NCBI RefSeq assembly: GCF_015832195.1
Contig: NC_052032.1
Coordinates: forward strand, 5,648,618-5,712,617
Source: Motacilla alba alba
Lineage: Eukaryota; Chordata; Aves; Passeriformes; Motacillidae
Direction of reading: 5' to 3'
Length of the DNA: 64,000 nt
A model generated the notes under the pieces. The model did not search any database, was not told the DNA's origin, and saw only the letters and a list, made by a program, of their open reading frames with translations. Positions 1 to 11,500 of this stretch are shown here, piece after piece. How positions within the stretch are numbered: the first letter of the stretch is position 1; each line of letters starts with the position of its first letter. Made by a program: the position numbers and the translations under genes.

Positions 1-3000
1 TGCTTCAGGAAACGTTTGATGCTGGACTTCAGGCTTTCCAGCAGGAGGGAATTGCAAACATCACTGCTCTGAAAGACCAGCTGCTGGCAGCCAAGCACAT
101 CCAGTCCAAGGCCATCGAGGCCCGGCACGCGTCCTTGATGAAACGCTGGAATCAGCTCCTGGCTAATTCTGCTACCAGGAAAAAGAAACTCTTGGAGGCT
201 CAGGAGCACTTCAGAAAGGTGAGTGGCCAACCATGGGGCTACAAAAATCTAATTGTGCACTTGGTGAAACATATACACTTGCAACTTCTGTAGCTTGTTC
301 ATGCTTTTGCAACTAACCATTGTGGAGATCCTGGAGAATTAACCTAAGAATTTCTGAGATGCTTGCAAGGCAAACTCTTTCCTGTTAATTCCAGATGAGC
401 TCATACAGAATATTTCCATTACTGAACAACTGGATTTTCTCTCTTTTCAAGGTTGAGGATCTCTTCCTGACCTTTGCAAAGAAGGCCTCTGCCTTCAACA
501 GTTGGTTTGAGAATGCTGAGGAGGACCTGACAGATCCTGTGCGCTGCAACTCACTGGAGGAAATCAAAGCCCTGAGAGAAGCCCACGATGCTTTCCGTTC
601 CTCCCTAAGCTCTGCCCAAGCTGATTTCAACCAGCTGGCAGAGCTTGATCGCCAGATCAAGAGCTTCCGTGTGGCCTCCAACCCCTACACTTGGTTCACT
701 ATGGAGGCTCTTGAAGAAACCTGGAGGAATCTGCAGAAAATTATCAAGGCAAGTCAGTGAGGGAAAGAGTTTCTTCATATTTTACGACCTTTCAGTCGTC
801 CCTGGAAGTTGTTCTCTGAGATAATGGATACAAGAGTTTGTCACCATAATACAGTCAAAATATCTCAAAATTCATGAGCAAATTAACTATAAACATGTGC
901 TATTGTCAGTTGTTCTCGTGGTTTTCCATCTGTGGCTCTTCCAAAGGCAAAGTCCGTGTCTCACTTCCTAACTGTAATAGAAATTTAACTTCTCTGCTAT
1001 CAGTGAAGCAACTGCTGGTTCAATTGCAGTTCTCAGGACTTCAGTTCTGAATTACCACCTGAGATGCTTTTCTCTAGGTAGCCAGGACACCGAGCATTCA
1101 ATGTTGTTTTGAGGCTCAGAACTGCTTTTAGTTTTTGCTTTCTATTACAGTATGAGCCCAGTCCCTTTATTTCTCTGAAATTACTGTTGTTCATTTCTCA
1201 GGAACGTGAACTGGAGCTGCAGAAGGAACAGCGAAGGCAGGAAGAAAATGACAAACTGCGTCAGGAATTTGCTCAGCATGCCAACGCCTTCCATCAGTGG
1301 ATTCAGGAGACCAGGTATAGTTTGTCTTTCCAAGACCTGCCCTTAGAGAATCCCTTAGGTAGAATTTGTGTGCATCCTCCATCTCTTTGGACTGTCAAAG
1401 TTGTAAATGTCTCCTACTGAGAAACAGCACATCAGGACATGTCCATTCCCTGCAGTTGGGATTTGAGGGAGACCCATTCGCTACAAGGGGAAAGGAAAGC
1501 CCTGGAACACCAGACTTTACAAATGTTCCTATTTCTGAATTAGTTTTCCTGCAGTAATTCCAGTTATGCAAGAACTTTATTTTTCTCCAGTTATTCCTGA
1601 ACTAGGCTGTAGCACAGCAGGGGAGGTGGAGCACAAATAGCTCCAAGCAGACTTGAAGTGCCACTGGCATTTCTGTTAATTCCCCTTCTGTATTGAGCAG
1701 TGTATTGAGAATCTTACTTGAGTTCAAATAGAGAAAGAAGATGTGAAAAGAGCTTAAAACTTTGTAATCATTTCCCTGGGCTACTGTCTCTTAACTTTCT
1801 CTAAGGAGAGGGAGTAAAGATAAAACAACTGTGTTAGAAATAAAAAGTCTCAAGGTTGAGCATTGCAGGTGCCTGCACTCAGTCAGTGCTGTCAGCAGCT
1901 CTGACAGATTCTGGTTGGGGGTCAGATAAGGTGAGTTCTATTCTGTGTAACCCTGTGATTCTCTGTCTGTGTGTTTACAAATAGTTCTGTATGTGTCTTC
2001 ATGAAATAATGAAATATAAATATGATTTTTAACTTTTTGATGTTTGCTTCCCACCCAAATCTCTATCCCTCTCTTACTGTCTTGTCTCTGTCCTGCTGCC
2101 TGATGTTTGGATCCTCACATTCTACAGGACTTACCTGCTAGATGGGTTAGTATTGAATTTTGTATCTTTCAAATTTTGCTGACGTGTTCTGCTCTGTGTG
2201 TTTTCTCCTGTTGTTACATCGCTTGTGAAAGCTGTGCTCAAACCCCTCTTATTTAAAAAGAGCAACCTTCTGCTGAGGTGCACAGACACAGGAAACAAGA
2301 TTTGGGAGTAGTTAGCTATAAACCAGTAGAAACAGAACAATCTCCTAGTCAAAAGCAGAATTACAACAGGCAGCCACTGGCACGCCATGGAATTCCTGAC
2401 TTCTGCTCTTGCTTTCTCTGAGGGCTTGCACAGGAAAGGGCCCTTAAGTTGAGAAGATATGTGAGAATGTAGCTCCTTTCCAAAGGCAGGCTATTCTGAC
2501 ATTTCTAGTTTGTCAGCTTAAGAGACTTGCCTAGTGAAATAAAACACTTGACCATAACTGTTCTGAGAACAATGAAATCTCCACAAAGTTTTGATAAGGA
2601 GAAGGAAAGATTCTTGCAACATTTTGCTGATATTACATGTCTTAAAACCCTGTCGTTTGCAAATGTGAAATATCAAATTTTTAATCTGCTGCAGAACCAT
2701 GGCCCACACAGATTTTAGCCTTGACAGGAGAAAACCAACCTTCCAACATAAATTGAAGAAGCTGTTGGAATTTGCCAGCAGTTTTAAGGCCACTCTGTGT
2801 CCACAGCAATGGTTCCTGATGAGGATGCGTGCTGGCCATTTGTCTGGAAGTGCAAAGGAAATAATCAGATCTTCAGATGTTCTTTCAGACTACCAAAGCC
2901 TCTGTTAATGTGTCTGCCCAGTTAAATTCCTTCAGCAGGACGAGTCTCAGCACAGTGGAAGCTTTGTGATCAGATGTGATGTCAAATGCCAGCAGTCTGT

Positions 3001-6000
3001 GGGCCAGGGCAGAGGCTGTGTGTGAGCCTGTGCACAGGGCTGAAGCAGGCCAGGGCCCTGCTCCTAAAGAGAAAGCTTTTCCTAATAGAAGGATGGAATC
3101 TTCACAGATAATTCTGCTGCTTAGTTGCTCTGTAATGATCACAGTCTCTTGTGTTCTACCAGATAAAAATAGTTTGCCCTGGTTTTGTTGTACAGTTTGA
3201 TGGAATGGAGCAGATTTTCCTGGAATGGATGCTGAATTCCCTGCTCCTTTGTCAAGTAGTGATGTAGATTAGTTCTGGTATCCAAGAACGAGTGAACAGA
3301 AAGGAGCCATTCACTGAAAGACACAGGGTCAGAGTTAGAGATCCTCATGCCAGGCTCTTTTGTTGAACAAATTACCAGAGGGCTGCTGATATGCCAGGCA
3401 GAATTTGTCCCTAATTCTCTGTGAATAGATTAAAAACGTGGATTTAGTTCCAAGAGGCACTGGCTGTGCTTAGCCTGGCTTGGCGAGAGGGAAGGCAGAG
3501 CTTCAGGGAAGTGTCAGAAGAGCTGCCATGCACACTCCTTGCTTTGCAGCTTGTGCATGCCCAGCACTGCCTGGGAGGGATGTTCTTTGGGGAAGGGAGG
3601 AAGAACAATTTGGAGTTTAGGAAAAAAAAGGCTTTTAAACAATCTGTAGATGAGCTAACTGCAAAACTTCAGTTTGTCTCTTACTGAGACTCACTTTTTT
3701 GTGACTTACATGAAGACAATAACTGTTTATTTTTGTGTATGTGCAACCAGCATTTAAATAATTTTCTCTCATTAAGTACTTGCTTGTGTTTGCTGCAAGG
3801 CAGTGCTGGCTTGGAGTGTGGCTCCACTGCAGTGGCCGTGTTTTGGTGTGTTCTTTCCTCTGTTCTTTCTTTCTTCCTTTTTGGAATTTACTTGGTTTCT
3901 TTCCTTTGACTAGCATAGCATATCGTCGTGTCATTCGTGTCTATCAGTATGAAGTTGGGGATGATCTATCTGGAAGGTTTTTTCCTCTTATTTTCTTACC
4001 TCACTTTGGTTTTCAAACGCACTCGTTAATTCCAAGGCTCGCTTTCCTTCCAACTAACTTTCACGGCTTAGAGATGCTTGGAGGTTTGTTTCCCTGTTGG
4101 TTCTTTCCACGGTTGGTTCCCAGCTTCCTGCTCAAGGCTCTGGGCGTGCGCTTCATCTCTAGGCGGGCGTTGAGCCTGAGCCTTAACCCTGTGGTGAGAA
4201 ACACCCAGATGTTTGGTACATTTTCATTGCTACAGAGTGATTCAGCACTTGAAATCCCCGTTCTCAAGAAGCTCAAAAACATGTGGGAAGACAGAGTCCA
4301 GTGGGGATGAAAACCTGGTTTTAGTGACTGAAATACCAGAGATTCAGGTTTTAGGAACTTTAATACCCCAGAGTCAGAGGACACCCCATCTGCACAGCAC
4401 CCAGACTCACTGTCCATGTGTGGGTCATCCAGTGCGAGCTCTCACCGTACGTGTTGGAAGGACAGAGATTCCCAAACACGGCTGCTCAGAGATTGCTTGG
4501 GATCTTGGGGTGGGGGAAAAGCAGCATCCAGAGACTGTCCATAGCTAGTCTGTATGAAGGAGATCTTGGAGCCCCTGGCCACTGTGGGGACCTGCATGTA
4601 AAGCTCAGGGTGGAAATCACTGGGCAGAGTGGCTGAACCTCAGCTGCTCTGGGTGCAGCATGGAGAGGTGGGGTGGGAAAGGCACCTTTCCACCAGGCAC
4701 TGCTGAGCAGCAGAGGTCTGTAGCTCTCTGCAAGGATTGTGCCACATTAAGATTACTTTTCAACCAAACCAGTAGTTCTCACCATCTTTCTTTACCCTCA
4801 TTTTCCCCTTTGTAACACACCTTCGTAGAGCTCCTGTACCTGACTGCAAATACAGCCCATCCCCAGTGACTCACCTGCAGTTGGTGTGTGTGGTGTGTGC
4901 TGGGCACGGGGCAGGGGGGTGGGACTGCACTAAATTCTAATTCCATGAGGTCCAGTAAAGCGGGTGCTTTGAGTCTGGCATGAAGTGTGGCTGCTGATCA
5001 CGTTGCCTTTCAAATGGGGCTAGAAATTAACTACATACAGAAATAAGAATCAGACAAAATGTACGGTGTCAGTCTGAAATAGGATGAGTCAGAATAAACA
5101 AAACACAAAACCAGTGCTTAAATATCTGAAAGGATTTTTCATTTCAAGGAAGGACTGTTAATTTCAAGCCCCACATGCCATTTTTTATGAGATAAGTGCC
5201 TTCTCTCACTGTTGTTCTGTGTTTAGGTCATGTATGGTGGAAGAATCAGGAACGCTGGAGTCACAGCTGGAAGCTACTAAAGTAAGTGATGTGCACCTAT
5301 GGCTGAAACAGCATTTCCAGCTGGCTTCCCACACAGAGCAGGAAGGGAAATGCATGGAATTGTGTGGGAAAATCTTAATTGATTTCAAACATTTGGAACA
5401 ATGAAGAGACCTCTGGGGTTGTCTGTTGACATATCTGGTGTCTACTTCATCACAGGCCATTAAACAACACTGATGTACTTTTCCTTTTTTTTTTCCTTTT
5501 TCCTAAAGGAGGTGGGGTAGGGCAGAGAGGATACAGTATTTTTAGCACATTTCCTAATAAAAAGTTTTTTAGTCCCTAGAACTGGTTTGCAAGCTCTAGT
5601 TTCCAATAGTTAGCATGAAGATGAACATTGCTCTGAATCTTATTTTACAAATCCCAGTATATGGACATAAAGAAGAGTATGACCTTTCCTCCCCTGCCAG
5701 CCTCTGTTCTAACTTTTTGAAGCTTTTAGGGGTTTTTTGGTGCTCCATGATTTCTCTCCTCCTTGCTTCCTTCTCACAGCGCAAGCACCAAGAGATCCGA
5801 GCTATGAGGAGCCAGCTAAAGAAAATTGAGGACCTCGGAGCAGCCATGGAAGAGGCACTTATCTTGGACAACAAATACACAGAACACAGCACTGTGGGGC
5901 TGGCACAGCAGTGGGACCAGCTGGACCAGCTGGGGATGAGGATGCAACACAACCTGGAGCAGCAGATCCAAGCCCGGTACTGCCTGGCCCACGTGTGGTT

Positions 6001-8201
6001 GGAAGTGTCTGACTGGGGGAGGGGGAAAGACAAGACAGGAGCCACAGCTGCCCATGCCTGCAGCCAGCCTTGCATGGTCTGTGCTGAAGAGTCTCCTGGG
6101 CTCAGAACAAGGGATGCAGAGAGCCTGTACATCCCCACCACCTCCCAGTTCCCTTCAGAGGGATGCAGTGAGCAATTTTAGAATAGCTCCTCTTGGCCAT
6201 GAGCAAGGGTGGGATCTTAGTGGAACAGTTTATTCTGTGGAATAAGTGTGTGCAAGTGTTCCCACGTGGAAGGGTTGTTTGCTCCTTTGTCCTCATCGTG
6301 TGGTGCAGCTGCTGGAATCAGAGTACCACAGCTCAGGAACTACTACTCAGCTTTGCTGCTTCCTTTTCAGAAACACCACTGGAGTCACCGAGGAGGCCCT
6401 GAAGGAGTTCAGCATGATGTTCAAGTGAGTTGCAAGGAACAGAGGCCAGAGGAAGGCTCGGGAGATATTGCTGGGACGTGGATGGCTCCCGTTTGCAGGA
6501 TCCATTTGTGGCTTCTTTGTTGTCTGCCCACTTAGTGCTGAGCTGCTCTGTTCTCTGCCAGAGGGCAACAGCCTCCAGCCCCTGCTGCTGGCAGTGCCAG
6601 AGCATTCCAGCTGAGAATACAGCTGGGGCTTTTTTTGGTGGGGAAGGGGTGATTTGTAAGCAATGTTAAGATTTGTGCATATTTTTCATGTATGCTAGAT
6701 AGAACTATTTATTGATACGCACTCATTTGTACAGAATAGGGGCTGGTTATAACCTTGATCTAGTTTTCAGCTCACTTTACAGCTCTCAGGACTCAATAAC
6801 TGACACATGTGGGCTCTGGTTTTTTGTTTTCAGGCACTTTGACAAGGACAAATCTGGACGACTTAACCACCAGGAGTTTAAGTCTTGCTTGCGCTCTCTC
6901 GGCTACGATCTGCCCATGGTTGAGGAAGGAGAGCCAGACCCTGAGTTTGAGTCTATTCTTGACACTGTAGATCCCAACAGGTATGTGAGTTGGACCCTTC
7001 TGTACTGCAAACGTGGAGGTGTTGGCTGGGAGGTCCTTCACAGGCTGAGAGCTGAGGCTGTATTCCCAGTCACTCATGTGAAAGCCTTAGAGAAGGCAAG
7101 ACTGACGTTTGTAAAGAGAAATTCACTTTGAGAGAATGATCTGGTGTTGAGTCTCCTGCGTTAAGACTTTCACTCCTTCCAGAACAGTTCCAGCCCCTCT
7201 GGAAGGCCTGGCAGTGCTGTGCTCCGGGTGCTCACTCTGTGTTTCTGTGGCAGGGATGGACACGTCTCGCTGCAGGAGTACATGGCCTTCATGATCAGCC
7301 GGGAAACGGAGAACGTGAAATCCAGCGAGGAGATCGAGAGCGCTTTCCGCGCCCTCAGCTCCGAGGGCAAGCCCTACGTGACCAAGGAGGAGCTCTACCA
7401 GGTAAGGGCTGGTTGTTGACCCCAGGGAAGAGCACACAAGACTTTTGTTCATAGATAAAGCCAGCACTAATGGCTTGGAGGCTCATGTCCCTGGGGCTGA
7501 GTCAGTTCTGACCCTGCCAGGGGATCCCCTGCAGCAAACACAGAAATTGTGTGACAGTGCTACTCATTTGCTTTCTTGGCTCTATAGAGGAAGAGGAAAA
7601 GCTTTAGGTACCAAAGAACTGCTCAGGTTGAATAAAACAAGAGCTACTCAAAGGCCTGGAAGGGAGTGTCCTCAGAACTTCCCTTCCATCATTTGGGAAA
7701 TTAGATGGGGGATGTTTCTCCAGACAGCAATTCAAAGGAAGAGCTTGAGCTTCAGTTTAGACAGTATGAACATCTCCTCCCTCTCAGTGCCCTGCCAAAA
7801 CAGCAAGTTTTTCCTGTCTTAATACCACCAGCTGGCAGGGAAATAAAGAGTTTGCAGTGCTTCCTTGTCCCAGTTACCTGTTCTGTCTTCTGTTTGGTGG
7901 GAAGACTCTGGTCAGACCTTCCAACCCTTAACCAAATAGTGCCAACAGCCAGAGCATTTCCATGCTGGGCGTAGCTGTGCTGCTCTGGTTTCTGCCCCGG
8001 GGAATGGGAGGGCTGCCTGTCAATGCCCCTTGGCAGCCCCAGAGCCCTCCCACCCCCACGCTGTCTCTCTTTCAGAACCTGACCCGGGAACAGGCCGATT
8101 ATTGCATCTCTCACATGAAACCCTACATGGACGGCAAGGGCAGGGAACTGCCTTCTGCCTACGACTACATAGAATTTACACGTTCACTCTTTGTGAATTG
8201 A
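1..8201 (+). CDS. SPTAN1: Alpha-II (non-erythroid) spectrin, C-terminal exons (partial gene)
   Basis: Alpha-II spectrin pairs with beta spectrins to form the submembrane actin-crosslinking lattice. Ten coding exons are seen: 3-218 (continues upstream of the window), 452-748, 1202-1314, 2128-2145, 5227-5281, 5780-5976, 6371-6424, 6834-6980, 7254-7401 and 8076-8201 (TGA at 8199-8201). All phases join in one frame, and the protein is almost identical to recalled vertebrate SPTAN1. The first exons encode the last triple-helical spectrin repeats (ending [15 protein letters not shown]). Exons 8 and 9 carry two EF-hand loops starting DKDKSGRL and DPNRDGHV, and the protein ends FTRSLFVN. The intron after 748 begins GC, in the context AAG|GCAAGT. 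The 5' part with the SH3 domain and calpain site lies outside the window. Identification is from sequence similarity; exon ends are inferred. Confidence 0.97.
2128..2145 (+). other. SPTAN1: SPTAN1 18-nt microexon (six-residue insert TYLLDG)
   Basis: An 18-nt exon sits between a TCTACAG acceptor and a GTTAGT donor and adds TYLLDG after HQWIQETR. Joining 1314 to 5227 directly keeps the frame (ETR-SCMVEE), so the exon can be included or skipped freely. Alternative inclusion of a six-residue insert near the last repeat is, as I recall, described for mammalian alpha-II spectrin; I infer the same here. Confidence 0.9.
2146..5226 (+). other. SPTAN1: Large SPTAN1 intron after the microexon
   Basis: This 3.1-kb intron is the longest in the visible part of SPTAN1. 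I see no exon-like frame with splice sites, RNA gene or clear transposon in it. Open frames here, such as around 3780-4310, lack recognisable protein character. Confidence 0.6.
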
Positions 8202-8372
8202 TCTGAAACACTAGCACCAGAAGATGCAAAGGACATGCTCACGTTTGCTGACTGTAGCTCTGCATGTGTCTCTCTCTTTGTGCTCTACAATAATCGATGT
8301 TACTTTATGATGTAACCTTAAAGTGCTTAGCTTAAAACTCTTAGGGAAAAGAAACATGTTGCAGTGTGCTTC

Positions 8373-8378
8373 AATAAA
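8373..8378 (+). promoter_or_regulatory. SPTAN1: SPTAN1 polyadenylation signal AATAAA
   Basis: A canonical AATAAA lies 172 nt after the stop codon, and a GT/T-rich stretch follows near 8400. It implies a short 3' UTR of about 190-200 nt and cleavage near 8388-8408. Confidence 0.75.
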
Positions 8379-8407
8379 AGTTACTGGTCGAACCACATCA
8401 TCTTGTG

Positions 8408-8413
8408 TTTAAT
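8408..8413 (-). promoter_or_regulatory. DYNC2I2: Candidate DYNC2I2 polyadenylation signal ATTAAA
   Basis: Reading the minus strand from the DYNC2I2 stop at 8559, ATTAAA (the common variant) occurs about 145 nt downstream. I saw no AATAAA on that strand between the two stop codons. If used, cleavage would fall near 8380-8398, inside the end of the SPTAN1 3' UTR. Confidence 0.5.
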
Positions 8414-8558
8414 GGTTAAATGCAAATTTAACTGTCATGTGGAGGCAACTCCAGCTGTTGGTTACCTGTGTTTTCCAGGCCAACGCTGGAACAGGTGAGT
8501 GGGGAATTGTTCCTGGAGTCAGGACAGTTACAAGCCTCGCAGCTGTTGTGCTGCCCCC

Positions 8559-11500
8559 TCAGTCCATGATCTCACTTGCCAGCTGCTCCAGGTGACTCAT
8601 TTCCCTTGGTCCCTGCTCAGTGAAGTCGGAGCTCAGCTGCCAGACCTTGACTGTCCCAGCAGCATCCCCTGCTGCCAGGAGCCGCGTGTGCTTGGTGTTG
8701 AATTCCAAACAATACACGGGGCAGTCACTCACAGACTGCTTCAGGGACACCGTGGGCTTCTGCGTGCTCCTCCCCAGGTCAAACAGGTGCACCTCTCCTG
8801 CAGACACAGACATTCATTGCAGCTTCACGGCAACAGACATCTATCTAACAGCAGGTGGGTATCTGCTTCGTCTGGCACAGAGAGTTATTTTTAACCTGTT
8901 TCCCCTGCTGATGGGTGTCTAGGCTGTGACAGACAGCTGACATTACTGCAGACAGCATGGATTTGTTCTACTGTCAGAAACCTGAAACCAGCTTGCCAAA
9001 TTCTGTGAAATCTCCATTCTTTAACTCAAAAATGTTTGGGCAATTTTCTAAGGAAAAAGTTTTCATTTTAAACCATTAGTTCTAGAAGCAGATATCAAAA
9101 ACAAGGTGGAAATAGATTTAGCCACAGTGATCTTGCTGTGCTGTATTCCTGTGAATGACTGTGGCAACAGATTTAAAGGTGCCATCAGAAGTGAAAAATA
9201 ACTGCTGGTTCACCTTGTTAAAGTTAGAAATTACTCCTTTGTACTAATTACACAGTGAAAACAACGGCCACTGCTCTGAGCTTGTGGGATCTGCTAATCA
9301 GTACAATCGACCTGACTAATTAATACCCAGCACACTCTTAATTTTATGCTCAAGAGGAGGCACCTGCAGGTACTTGCCTTCCCCAGATGCAGCTGCAAAA
9401 ACCAGTGGTCGAACTGGAGACCAGCATATACAGAACAGATATTTCTTTGATAACTGTAGAGCAAAGAGGGGCTGTGTCTGCAACATGGAGTGCAAGTGAA
9501 CTTGTCCGTCGGTCCCACAGCTCAGAAAGAGGTTCCTGGGGGAGGGAGGAAGCAAGAAACAGCTCTTTTTGTTTTATTGCTAACGATAAAGAACAGAAAT
9601 CAGTCAAGGAGCGTGACCTCGGACAATATTCCTGCTTTGTAAAGGTCTGTGTTTCCTACAGCAGCAATTGCCGGGCTGTGCTGTGGGCTGTTTGTTACTG
9701 CCCTCAATTAAGCTTAATGAGGACTTGTATTGACCGCTGATGGGTTGTGGCCCAGGGCTGCCTGAGAACTGCTGATCTAGAGCTGGGCATTGTTCGAGCT
9801 GGGCTTGTCTCATGCAAATTCAATGCAAACCTGGGCTGTCAGCATGTTTCACAGAAACAGGGCTTGGGGCCTCCACGGATGGTGGGTGAATCGCTGGCAG
9901 AGATGGGAGCTCCTCATTTAAATTCTGGCAGCTACTGATGACAGAAAAATCTTCAGTAAGATACTTAGTGATCTGCCCAAGTGAAGGACTTTTTCATCTC
10001 CTTGGCTTCAAAGTGAGTTTTAATTGTAAAAACAGGTGCTAAGGAAGGTGCTAGTGTTGCTCCTGTGCCCACATGCAGCACAGTCCAGGCAGTTCACCAG
10101 AGCCAATGGATGTTTTTTCTCCCACAACGGAAAGTTCCTAATGCTAGGTGACCCTTTTTTGGAACTTGTACACACCCCCAGGGGCTATTTTGTGTTTAGA
10201 GCCATGCAGCACTTGCCTGTGGAAGGGCGAGCAGCTCACGGAGTACACGGGCCCAGCATGAGGGGAGAAGGCGAGTTCTGCCGGCGCCCTGAGGGGAACG
10301 GAGCCGCCGGGCCGGAGCGCCGGGCTCTGGGCCCTGCTGGAGCAGCGCAGGCAGTACCCGCCCTCCACACCCACAACGAACACACCGGCATCGAAGTGTG
10401 ACAAGGACAGCGAGGTCACCCCCACGGCTGCCTCTCCCCAGGCCACCTGGGCAAAGAGAGACAGAGCTGCCGTGAGCTGGGGCTCCCCAGAGAGGCACAG
10501 GCGGGCACAGCCTGCTGGGGACGCGGCGGGCTGTTCGCAGCACAGCTTGGGACAGCTCCGTGTTTGTAGCACTGGATCCTTCCTACAAATGGGTTCACAT
10601 GAATTAACATTACGAGCAAGTTCTTCATTCTGGCAACTTCTCTTTAGAGCATGGCAAAACCTCAGCTGTTGTCAGTCTTCTACGAAAGATTTCTGTATGG
10701 CAAAGGAGCTGTGGATCAAGGGTGTGTATGTTCAGAAGGAGCTTTTCCTGGCCCCTCTGCGAGCAGGGCAAGCTCTGACACTTGGGCTCTAGGGTTCAGA
10801 GTGCCTTTATGGAAAGGGCACTCTCTGAGCTGCTCAACTCACCTTCTTCAGCCGAGTGCTGCGAGGGATCTGCTGAGCCACGATGGCAAATCCTTCAGCC
10901 AAGGCCAGGCGCCCATCCCGCTCCTCCCTCCACACGAGGATCTTCCCATCCGTCCCCACACTCAACAGCCGGGCGTGGTTTCTGTGCTTGGTGTCAGGTA
11001 ACCAGTTAACCTGTTCCAAATGCCACCAGCTCAGGACAACGGGGACTGTCACAAGTGCCCAGCCCGTGGTGACACAAGAGCAGAGCCAGGCACCAGCCTG
11101 ATACCAAACGAGCTCCCAGCTCTGTTGGCACAGACTGCTGCAAGGAGAGAAACACATCCAGTGTTCAGGGCTGAATCTCCAGTGCAGGTTCTATGGTTCA
11201 CCTGCCCTCAGTTTTGGGATGGGCATTTATGGCACTTTCACCCAGCTCCAAACAACAGCATTTTCCTGAGTAGCAGATGAGAAAAATGCACAGAATGTCC
11301 AGAGTCACAAGGCCCCAGAAGGACAAAATCCTTAGGAAGCCAGACTGCATGACATGCTTGTAAATCCCCTTAAAGCATGTGGCTTTAAATTTCCAAGGAC
11401 CAGTAACACTTTCCCATTTGTGTTTTTAAACCACTCCGAGTATCACTGGCTGCATCTCCCTTAATAAACCATTACAGTTTGGGAATCAGTCTGCTTTTCA

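Noticed and set aside
1861..1975. Possible CR1 remnant ending CCCTGTGATTCTCTG
   Set aside because: Only the last about 40 bp loosely resemble a CR1 terminus, too little to call without a library search.
3780..4310. 176-codon open frame in the large SPTAN1 intron
   Set aside because: It is hydrophobic and Phe-rich because of T-rich DNA, has no splice partners in phase and no recognisable homology.
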